Assembly: GCA_046758845.1 (NCBI GenBank)
Contig: JBHIBA010000014.1
Span: 1-33,661, forward strand
DNA from: JBHIBA01 sp046758845
GTDB lineage: Bacteria > UBA8248 > JACPRG01 > G963555815
Reading direction: 5' to 3'
DNA length: 33,661 bases
Below, one piece after another: positions 15,361-21,216 of the stretch. The notes beneath the pieces are model-generated. The model had not been told where the DNA came from, searched no databases, and worked only from the letters and a program-made list of their open reading frames with translations. Position 1 is the stretch's first letter; every line of letters begins with the position of its first letter. A program made the translations under genes and the position numbers.

Positions 15361-16101
15361 ATGACAAGAGGAGAGCGCTCAATGAGACGATGTAGCTTGA
15401 AGGCCATCTGGACTATCCTGCTGATCGGGGCTTTTGTGGGGGCTTCGGTCCTGGGGATGGCCCAGACTGCTCAGGCCACATACCATGCGGCCAACCCCTG
15501 CAACCCCTGCGCCGCCAAGAAGGCCGCCAACCCCTGCAACCCCTGCGCGGCCAAGAAGGCCGCCAACCCCTGCAACCCCTGCGCCGCCAAGAAGGCCGCC
15601 AACCCCTGTAACCCCTGCGCCGCCAAGAAGGCCGCCAACCCTTGCAACCCCTGCGCCGCCAAGGCGAACCCCTGCAATCCGTGCGCGGCCGGCGCTGCCA
15701 AGGGCCCATCGGCCAAGGCCCGGATGATCATCGGCAAGGTGATTTACGCCTCAGCGGACCACCTATCAGTCCAGTGGAACGGCAAGAAGCTCCGGGTCGG
15801 CGTTCACAACAAGACCCGCTTCACCCGTGGACGGGAAAAGTCCTCGGCCAAAACCATCAAGGCGGGCGAGCGGATCATCGTCTCCATGCTGGACCGGGGG
15901 GGCCGGTTGAGCGCGAACTACGTCTATCTGGCCAAGGCCGGGATGGCGGGGAACCCTTGCAACCCCTGTGCGGCCAAGGCGAACCCTTGCAACCCCTGCG
16001 CCGCCAAGGCGAACCCTTGCAACCCCTGCGCGGCCAAGGCGAACCCTTGCAACCCCTGCGCGGCCAAGGCGAACCCTTGCAACCCCTGCGCCGCGAAGTA
16101 G
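15361..16101 (+). CDS. Exported Cys-repeat protein (NPCNPCAAK repeats) with central DUF5666-like domain
   Basis: A 246-residue exported protein with signal peptide ending near QTAQA. The mature protein has two blocks of Cys repeats: six NPCNPC motifs in units of ANPCNPCAAKKA near residues 44-110, then a central folded region (residues 120-197; GKVIYASADHLSVQW, KTIKAGERIIVSML, LSANYVYLAK) resembling a DUF5666/OB-like barrel, then five units of NPCNPCAAKA. In all, 22 repeat cysteines. ATG 15361 has GAGAGAGGA and ATG 15382 has AGAGGAG; both are plausible. I do not recognise a characterised family; metal or thiol binding is inferred. Another NPCNPC segment follows a nearby cytochrome, and a related NPCAAKTL protein is at 19806-20207. 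Confidence 0.75.
   Translation: MTRGERSMRRCSLKAIWTILLIGAFVGASVLGMAQTAQATYHAANPCNPCAAKKAANPCNPCAAKKAANPCNPCAAKKAANPCNPCAAKKAANPCNPCAAKANPCNPCAAGAAKGPSAKARMIIGKVIYASADHLSVQWNGKKLRVGVHNKTRFTRGREKSSAKTIKAGERIIVSMLDRGGRLSANYVYLAKAGMAGNPCNPCAAKANPCNPCAAKANPCNPCAAKANPCNPCAAKANPCNPCAAK
15493..15690 (+). repeat. 36-bp in-frame tandem repeat block
   Basis: Five units starting at 15493, 15529, 15565, 15601 and 15637, 36 bases each for the first four, code for NPCNPCAAKKAA; a shorter sixth unit begins at 15667. Units are nearly identical at DNA level, so copy number may vary by slippage without frameshift. Confidence 0.8.
15952..16098 (+). repeat. 30-bp in-frame tandem repeat block
   Basis: Five units of 30 bases starting at 15952, 15982, 16012, 16042 and 16072, coding for NPCNPCAAKA. 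This block sits at the C-terminal end of the Cys-repeat protein, separated from the first block by the folded central domain. Confidence 0.8.
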
Positions 16102-16287
16102 GTCGTCGCTGAAGAAGGGAAAAACACAGGTTTTCTAGGCGTCGCCTGGGGCCGGCGGATTTGACGAGGAATTGTTTGACATCGTTGGCCGGCCTCAAGG
16201 CGTCCAATTGTCCGCATCTTTGATTGGTAGAAAGAGGCGCGAGTGAACGGTTTCATGGACGCGGTCAGATGAAAGGGAGATGAAGGG

Positions 16288-16803
16288 ATGCTTCGATTTT
16301 TAACGAGGGCCGCGTTGGTCCTCATCGTGGCGGCGCTGATCGCGGCGGGCACATCCGCGACGGCCTCCGCTCAGAAGAAAAAGCAGGTCCCTATGGGCCC
16401 CTATTTCCAGACACTTCGACCGGAGAAGACCATCGCCGACGCCGTCGGTCGGGGAAAGAAGCTCTTCAACGATCTGGGCTGCGCCGGCTGTCATCCGCGC
16501 GGGGGCACAATCGGCGGGACCGCCAGGGCTGTTGACGGCTCGCGGGTTCCCGTGCCGATTCCCGCGCTTCGAGGAGCCGCGCTCCACTACCCGCGGCTCT
16601 CGATGACCAACTTTGTGGCCAACATCGGCATCATGAACGACCTCTGAAACACGGTCTTTCTCGGCCGTGAGCCGATGGATCCCAATTCCCAGGAATACAT
16701 GGACCTCTACGCCTATGTCGCTTCCCTCACCCCCCAGGTGAAAAAGGAGATGCTCCGGTGGGAGAAGGAGCGCAAAGCCTTGATGAAAAAGCTGAGCCGA
16801 TGA
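16288..16803 (+). CDS. Exported c-type cytochrome with an in-frame UGA codon
   Basis: ATG 16288, behind GGGAGATGAAGGG, starts a signal peptide (to about residue 29) followed by a mono-heme cytochrome: Cys65-Ala-Gly-Cys68-His69. Translation reaches TGA at 16645-16647 (codon 120) after GIMNDL, but the same frame continues with NTVFLGREPMDPNSQEYMDLYAYVASLTP, the typical C-terminal helix of SoxA-like cytochromes (conserved G-x-P-x-x-x-x-S-x-E-x-x-x-L-x-x-Y-x-x-S-L), to a second TGA at 16801-16803. In SoxA-type relatives a Cys commonly stands at the position of the UGA. Neighbouring genes stop at TGA, so the code is standard. It may be selenocysteine insertion, readthrough, or a nonsense mutation. 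The uninterrupted frame to the second UGA is 171 codons. Confidence 0.7.
16650..16669 (+). promoter_or_regulatory. Hairpin just after the in-frame UGA (possible SECIS-like element)
   Basis: CACGG at 16650-16654 and CCGTG at 16665-16669 can pair around a 10-base loop (tctttctcgg), two bases after the UGA. Bacterial selenocysteine insertion elements are hairpins within about 40 bases downstream of UGA. The stem is only 5 bp, so this is suggestive at best. Confidence 0.25.
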
Positions 16804-16881
16804 GGGGGCGGAAAGGGCAACCCCTGCGACCCTTGCGCGGCCAAGCGTAATCCCTGCAACCCCTGCTCACCCAAGAAGTAA
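16804..16881 (+). other. In-frame NPCNPC tail after a second UGA
   Basis: After TGA 16801-16803 the frame stays open for 25 codons to TAA 16879-16881 and codes for GGGKGNPCDPCAAKRNPCNPCSPKK, clearly of the same family as the Cys-repeat proteins at 15361 and 19806. It would be made only by reading through one or both UGA codons, as no start codon or ribosome site lies directly before it. It may instead be the scar of a gene fusion or repeat insertion. Confidence 0.55.
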
Positions 16882-16920
16882 AAGGCCATTCCTTTTCTGG
16901 ATTGGAGAGATCGCCGGGGA

Positions 16921-16950
16921 AAGGGGGGTAGCTGAAAGGCTACCCCCCTT
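16921..16950 (+). terminator. Strong intrinsic-type hairpin
   Basis: AAGGGGGGTAGC (16921-16932) and GCTACCCCCCTT (16939-16950) form a perfect 12-bp stem with a TGAAAG loop, 40 bases after the TAA that ends the NPCNPC tail, followed by CGGTTTGTTG. It fits the end of the cytochrome transcript and supports transcription through the tail. Confidence 0.65.
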
Positions 16951-17011
16951 CGGTTTGTTGTGATACAAGACCGCGGGGAGGCGCGAAACCCGGAAGTTGT
17001 GGAGAGTCAAC

Positions 17012-17773
17012 ATGAAGGTTTTCCGAGGCCCTTTCCTTGGAGTCGCGTTGGCCGTCTGGTGGGCGGTGGCTCCCTCGACGGCCGCTGAGATCGAGGGGGA
17101 CGTAGCCCTGGGGAAGGATGTGTACAAGGAAATTTGCTTCTCTTGCCACGGAGAAACGGGGGACGGACGGGGCCCGAGTTACATCAACACGATGCCCTAT
17201 CCCCAGGTTTTCGCCAACCCCAATTACATGAGACGGCTGACGCCGCAATACATACTCGATGTGGTGAAGTACGGGAAGCTCGCCGTCATCAAGGGGGAAA
17301 AAAACACCGGTCGATATGACATCCTCCCCATGCCCAGTTTCGAGGATTCTCTGGAAGACGACGAAATCAGGGCCCTCATGGCCTATGAGAAATTCCTCCT
17401 GAACGGCAAGTGGCGCCCGCCCAAAGGGAATGAATTATCCCGCGAAGAAGTCAAAGAGATGTTCGAGGGAGCCTGCGAGGAGTGCCACGGCCCGAAGGGG
17501 AAAGGAAACGGCCCCAAGGCGATCGGCAAGCAGGCCCCGGACAAACCATTTGTCAGCGTGGCTCAGCCGGCGCCCGCCGACCAGACCGACGGCGTTTTCA
17601 TGGACCGCTTCTCCGACGAGTTCATCTTCTGGCTGATCAAGAAAGGACGGATCGCCGTCACCGAGGAAAAGAACTTCGACATCATGAAACCCTATGGGCA
17701 CGTGTTGAGCGATGAAGAGATCCGAGGCGTCGTCCGCTACGTATGGGAAAGCTTTGTTGAGAAAAAGAGGTAG
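17012..17773 (+). CDS. Exported di-heme c-type cytochrome
   Basis: A 253-residue exported protein with two cytochrome c domains. The signal peptide is MKVFRGPFLGVALAVWWAVAPSTAA. Heme motifs are CFSCH (Cys42-His46) and CEECH (Cys155-His159), each followed by the G-x-x-GDGRGP/GPKGKGNGP pattern of class I cytochromes and by a C-terminal helix (DDEIRALMAYEKFLL; DEEIRGVVRYVWESF). Distal Met candidates include MPSFED and IMKPYG. ATG 17012 has GGAGAG six bases upstream. It follows the UGA-containing cytochrome and its terminator hairpin, so it has its own transcript. It is likely a periplasmic electron carrier. Confidence 0.9.
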   Translation: MKVFRGPFLGVALAVWWAVAPSTAAEIEGDVALGKDVYKEICFSCHGETGDGRGPSYINTMPYPQVFANPNYMRRLTPQYILDVVKYGKLAVIKGEKNTGRYDILPMPSFEDSLEDDEIRALMAYEKFLLNGKWRPPKGNELSREEVKEMFEGACEECHGPKGKGNGPKAIGKQAPDKPFVSVAQPAPADQTDGVFMDRFSDEFIFWLIKKGRIAVTEEKNFDIMKPYGHVLSDEEIRGVVRYVWESFVEKKR

Positions 17774-17963
17774 CTCAAAAAGCGTCAGATGAGAGCACAC
17801 CCGACAAGACCCGTCTCGACAACAGCCAGCCAATCCGCGACGGGCTCGCATTGCCCCCTCACAGCATAGCGCACAGGGTCTCGCAATTTGGACGATCTGC
17901 GGAGAGACTCTGGGTGCGGACCAACGGCCCTCACGCAGATAGGGATGAAAATCCGGATTCCCA

Positions 17964-18078
17964 GGGGGCCTTTTTGGGCACTCGCGTGCCGGCCGAACTG
18001 CGGTTGGAGGTCCGTGGGCTTAGGCCGGGCGTCTTTGGCGCACGCCTTCCGAGGGTGATTCACCAGGCACGCCAGTGC
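17964..18078. mobile_element. Imperfect repeat element, copy 2 (right end degenerate)
   Basis: This stretch matches the element at 12273-12405 at many positions: a left arm at 17964-17990 (GGGGGCCTTTTTGGGCAC then TCGCGTGCC), a similar interior (CGGTTGGAG, GTCTTTG, CCTTCCGAG), and the start of the right arm GGCACGCCAGTGC at 18066-18078, after which the two copies diverge. The homologous left flank (GATGAAA..CCGGATTC) begins near 17944. It lies in a 697-base gap without genes, downstream of the di-heme cytochrome. Confidence 0.6.
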
Positions 18079-18136
18079 GGAAACGTGACGCGGTGCGTCC
18101 GGGGCCCCCCGGACCCCCCGGAAAACTTTTGTTTCG

Positions 18137-18174
18137 CGAAAGAGGGCGGCCCCATGCGGGGCCGCCCTCTTTCG
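18137..18174. terminator. Perfect 17-bp hairpin between convergent genes
   Basis: Arms at 18137-18153 and 18158-18174 are perfect inverted repeats (CGAAAGAGGGCGGCCCC and its complement) around ATGC. It is located between the di-heme cytochrome (+) and the penta-heme cytochrome (-), so it may terminate transcription from both sides, though no long T-run follows. It could also be a REP-like palindrome. Confidence 0.5.
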
Positions 18175-18299
18175 CCTAAAAGTGCCTGGTTGGCCGGATG
18201 CTGCGGCTGCCGCAGGCAGACGGGCATCCGGCCAAAGAATCAAGCAACCGAGGGGGCACGCACAACCGACTCGGCCAATCCCACACTCGATCCAAAGCA

Positions 18300-18375
18300 G
18301 GCCGAGCCTCAAGCTCGGCCGTCAGAAGTTTTGCTGGGGGGCGCGGGGGGGCGCCTTACAAAAAGCGCCCCCCGC
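18300..18375. repeat. Two further palindromes in the gap
   Basis: GGCCGAGC (18300-18307) pairs with GCTCGGCC (18313-18320), and GCGGGGGGGCGC (18343-18354) pairs, with one unpaired G, with GCGCCCCCCGC (18365-18375). The second palindrome's right side, AAAAAGCGCCCCCCGC, is the same as the right end and flank of the element at 12273-12405, so it is probably a piece of the same family. The gap 17774-18470 holds no gene I can support. Confidence 0.5.
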
Positions 18376-18470
18376 AAAAAACGAGAGCGGGTCTTTCATT
18401 GAAAAATGACATGGCAACGATTTGGCGCTCCCGTTCGTAACTCAGGACGATGGCTCCGGTGCAGGTGGGA

Positions 18471-19700
18471 TTACGGAAGCAGGAGGGTCCGGTCGTAAAG
18501 GATGTAGGGCGTGGACATCGCATGGCCGCGGGCCTTTTCGATCAGCTTCCGGGCCTCGGCGCTCAACTGTCCTTGGAGAAATGAAGGGAAGAACGACCTG
18601 CCGTAGAAATCATCCGGGTGGACCTCGACGTACACGCGAAGCCGCTTGGCTCCCCTGGGATTGGGAACGTTGTAGTGGAAGATGTGGGTCTTTTGCGGCG
18701 CAATGCGGGTATCGGCCCGCTCCACCCAGCCCTGGTTAGTGAACTCAAGCAGACGCTGGATGCGGTCCGTCCGCAGGCTTCCCTCGACCGCTTTCCCGTC
18801 TTTGTCTTGCAGCTCCGCCTTGAGAAAGACGGCGGGGATCATGTACGTGGGGAACATGTGTCCAGCGCCCGTATTCGTCAGCTCGATCTTTGCGACGACC
18901 CGTCCCGGCGCCGCTTTCTTGCCCCGGGCGACTTGGACGCCCAGCGCGACGGCGCGAGCCGTCATCTCTTTGTCGTGGATCCCCCGCCAGAGGTGCCGAC
19001 GACCCGGCATGTGGCAGTCCTGGCACTGGACGCCCATCTTCGAATACGGCCCTTCCTTCCACTCCACGTACGTATTCTCGATGGGCTTCCCATTGATTGC
19101 CGCTGAAGGCGGGTGTTGATGGCATTCCCGACAAAATTCGGAACGCTCAAAGGCGACGGTGCGGGTTACGCCGCCGTGCGGGGCCTTTTCCGGGCTCGGG
19201 CCGAGGGGCTCGCCCGCCTTCGGGGGACCGAAGCGCTGGTGGTTCCGCACGTGGCAGGCGGCGCAGACCAACCCTTTCTTGTCCAGCCCTTCCGCGAAGG
19301 CCGGGTTCTTGCCGGCCGCTCCGGACGGGGGGATCCGCACGGGCTGCTGCTCTGCCAGGGGGGCGTGGCAGGTCGTGCAATTGAGCGCATCCGCCGGGGA
19401 GGCGCGGAACATGTCCACCAACTGGCCGACGATCCCCGGTCCCATGGCCTTCGCATGGAGGCTCGTTTTCCAATCCTGGTGCTGAACGGGATGGCATACC
19501 CCGCAGGACTCAGGGTCCAGCGACGCCTCCAGCGGAGAGTAGCCTTTCGGGACCTCTCCTTGAAGGGCGAGGGGAAGCTTCCAGTGCCTGAGGACAAACT
19601 GCTCCACTTGTTGGACCGGCTGGTTCGCTCCCTGGCCTTTCGCCGGGGAGCCGAACAGTAGTCCCACCAACACCATCGCGAAAGTAACGGCCCGCGGCAT
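18471..19700 (-). CDS. Exported penta-heme cytochrome (cytochrome c554-like)
   Basis: A 409-residue exported protein with five CxxCH heme motifs near residues 66 (CGVCH), 108 (CTTCH), 146 (CAACH), 190 (CRECH) and 226 (CQDCH), the set typical of multiheme cytochrome c554-like proteins, followed by a heme-free C-terminal beta domain (TNTGAGHMFPTYMIPAV, RLRVYVEVHPDDFYGRS). The signal peptide is near MPRAVTFAMVLVGLLFGSPAKG; ATG 19700 is chosen, with GGAAGGAC about 13 bases upstream; a TTG at 19736 is less likely. The next minus-strand gene upstream is the NPCAAKTL protein, separated by a terminator hairpin. Long-range electron transfer outside the cytoplasm is inferred; I cannot assign a substrate. 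Confidence 0.88.
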   Translation of the reverse strand: MPRAVTFAMVLVGLLFGSPAKGQGANQPVQQVEQFVLRHWKLPLALQGEVPKGYSPLEASLDPESCGVCHPVQHQDWKTSLHAKAMGPGIVGQLVDMFRASPADALNCTTCHAPLAEQQPVRIPPSGAAGKNPAFAEGLDKKGLVCAACHVRNHQRFGPPKAGEPLGPSPEKAPHGGVTRTVAFERSEFCRECHQHPPSAAINGKPIENTYVEWKEGPYSKMGVQCQDCHMPGRRHLWRGIHDKEMTARAVALGVQVARGKKAAPGRVVAKIELTNTGAGHMFPTYMIPAVFLKAELQDKDGKAVEGSLRTDRIQRLLEFTNQGWVERADTRIAPQKTHIFHYNVPNPRGAKRLRVYVEVHPDDFYGRSFFPSFLQGQLSAEARKLIEKARGHAMSTPYILYDRTLLLP

Positions 19701-19737
19701 CTTCGCGAATACGTCCTTCCTCGCAAGAACCAACAAC

Positions 19738-19765
19738 AGAGCCCGAGGGAAACCCCTCGGGCTCT
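19738..19765 (-). terminator. Terminator hairpin after the NPCAAKTL gene
   Basis: AGAGCCCGAGGG (19738-19749) and CCCTCGGGCTCT (19754-19765) make a 12-bp stem with a four-base loop, lying 40 bases after the stop of the minus-strand NPCAAKTL gene. On the minus strand the following tail is only partly U-rich (TGTTGTTGGTT); on the plus strand CTTTTTAC follows. It may work in both directions. Confidence 0.6.
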
Positions 19766-19805
19766 CTTTTTACTTCATGTTACCACTCTTCGAGCGAATT
19801 TTGGA

Positions 19806-20207
19806 CTACTTCAGGCTAGACTTCTTCGCCGCGCAGGGGTTCAGCGTCTTGGCCTGCTCCGCCGTCAGGCTCTTCGCGAGGCAGGGATTCAGCGTCTTGG
19901 CCGCGCAGGGGTTCAGCGTCTTCGCCGCACAGGGGTTCAACGTCTTCGCCGCGCAAGGGTTCAGCGTCTTCGCCGCGCAGGGGTTCAGCGTCTTCGCCGC
20001 GCAGGGGTTGATCGTCTTGGCGGCGCAGGGATTGATCGTCTTGCCCGCGCAAGGATTGATGGCCTTCACGGCACAGGGGTTATCCTTCGCCATCACCTTA
20101 TAGGCACAAGGATTAGCCTTGTGCCAGGCAGCCTCACTGACCCCGGCCCCTGCGATGAACAGCATGGCGACAGCCGCAACGACGAAACTACAAGCAAACT
20201 TCTTCAT
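19806..20207 (-). CDS. Exported Cys-repeat protein (NPCAAKTL repeats)
   Basis: A 133-residue exported protein with signal peptide MKKFACSFVVAAVAMLFIAGAG, cleaved near SEAA. The mature part is almost wholly an 8-residue repeat, NPCAAKTL/NPCAAKTI, with eleven NPC motifs, one per unit. One Cys per 8 residues, many Lys and no predicted folded domain suggest an extended, cationic thiol-rich peptide. GAGGAGGGAAGG ends directly before ATG, a strong site. It resembles the NPCNPCAAK protein at 15361-16101 in signal type and motif but has single rather than paired cysteines. I do not recognise a characterised family; metal binding or redox buffering are guesses. Confidence 0.75.
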   Translation of the reverse strand: MKKFACSFVVAAVAMLFIAGAGVSEAAWHKANPCAYKVMAKDNPCAVKAINPCAGKTINPCAAKTINPCAAKTLNPCAAKTLNPCAAKTLNPCAAKTLNPCAAKTLNPCLAKSLTAEQAKTLNPCAAKKSSLK

Positions 20208-20613
20208 CCTTCCCTCCTCCCCCTCTCGGGTCTGAGGTGATTGACAAGCACAAGGGGAATTTTCCCTTGCGACGGCCCTGATTCCTGTTGAGCTTCGTTT
20301 TTTTCCCGCACCGATAGACCTGCCTACTGCCTATAACCAGAAACGGGAGAAACTTATTTCCTTCAGGGCAAAAATTCTGTCTGGATTGTTTTCAAGAGTC
20401 CGGTTGGGCCGCCACAATCGTGAATCCCCCAGAGAAGCATGGAGTTACGGGCGCAGAGGGGACAACGGAACCGGCCTGTCCCCACTTCTCCCTTTCAGGC
20501 TGATATACTTGTTTTTGGGGAATTCTCTGGGCACATGACCTGCGCTGCACAGCGTTCCCAGGATTGAGACAAGCGGGACCGGTTAATTGCCATACATGTA
20601 AGGAGCACGCCCC
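20208..20613. other. Divergent intergenic region
   Basis: 406 bases between the divergent NPCAAKTL gene (-) and moaB (+). A TATACT (about 20513-20518) could be a -10 for moaB, but the -35 is poor. I found no riboswitch or gene that I can support. The stretch must hold the promoters of both genes. Confidence 0.4.
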
Positions 20614-21150
20614 GTGCCAGAAAATAAAGCAAAAGACCCCGGCGGCTACGCCGAACACAAGGAGCTCAGCGCCGACAAGGAACATCTGCCCTTCGCGGTC
20701 ATCACCGTCAGCGACACCCGCACCGAGGAAACCGACAAGAGCGGAAGACTCATTCGAGACCTGCTGACGGAAAAAGGTCACCGCATTGCCCGGTATCGGA
20801 TCGTCAAGGACGACCCGAAAGAGGTGAGACGGGAGCTGGAGACCTGCCTCTCAAGCCCGGACATCTGGATTCTGATCACAAACGGAGGGACGGGCGTTGC
20901 GCGGCGCGACGGGACCTACGAGGTGGTCTCTTCGCTTCTGGAAAAGACCCTGACCGGGTTCGGCGAGATCTTCCGAATGCTGAGCTATGAGGACATCGGC
21001 GCCGGCGCCATCATGAGCCGGGCCACCGCGGGAGTCGCCCGGGGAAAGGTCGTGTTCGCGATCCCCGGATCGTCCGGGGCCGTCCGCCTGGCCATGGAAA
21101 AGCTGATCCTGGATGAGGCCGGCCATATCTATTGGGAAATCACCAAGTAG
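20614..21150 (+). CDS. moaB: Molybdopterin adenylyltransferase MoaB
   Basis: MoaB/Mog proteins adenylylate molybdopterin before metal insertion. The 178-residue protein has the MoaB fold motifs FAVITVSDTRTEETDKSGRLI, ILITNGGTGVARRDGTYEVV, SYEDIGAGAIMSRATAGVARGKVVFAIPGSSGAVRLAMEKLI. The N-terminus is about 25 residues longer than usual. GTG 20614 is preceded by AAGGAG nine bases upstream. It is convergent with a molybdenum hydroxylase subunit gene, so cofactor supply for that enzyme is a plausible job. The MoaD-like carrier at 7012 is the only other molybdopterin-type gene seen in the window. Confidence 0.9.
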   Translation: MPENKAKDPGGYAEHKELSADKEHLPFAVITVSDTRTEETDKSGRLIRDLLTEKGHRIARYRIVKDDPKEVRRELETCLSSPDIWILITNGGTGVARRDGTYEVVSSLLEKTLTGFGEIFRMLSYEDIGAGAIMSRATAGVARGKVVFAIPGSSGAVRLAMEKLILDEAGHIYWEITK

Positions 21151-21163
21151 CCGAACCGGCTAC
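21147..21163. terminator. Small hairpin after moaB
   Basis: GTAGCCG and CGGCTAC form a 7-bp stem with an AAC loop at the moaB stop codon, followed by CTTGAA-CC-TTCAAG (21171-21184). They lie between convergent moaB and the hydroxylase gene. Without a T-run this is only a weak terminator candidate. Confidence 0.3.
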
Positions 21164-21216
21164 CTCTCGGCTTGAACCTTCAAGTCAGAGAAGGCGCGGG
21201 AGCCGGGTCCCGTCTA

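Noticed and set aside
15493..16098. CRISPR array
   Set aside because: Direct repeats are contiguous, in frame and coding, with no unique spacers or cas genes.
15361..16101. Cys-repeat protein as a RiPP precursor
   Set aside because: It has a Sec signal peptide and a folded central domain, and no RiPP modification or export enzymes are nearby.
16288..16881. Alternative genetic code with UGA as tryptophan
   Set aside because: Several confident genes in the window end in TGA (such as 1651-1653 and 15331-15333), so the standard code applies.
18351..18375. Intrinsic terminator of the penta-heme gene
   Set aside because: The GC-rich stem has A-runs rather than T-runs on its 3' side and matches the repeat family, so it is better seen as a palindromic repeat.
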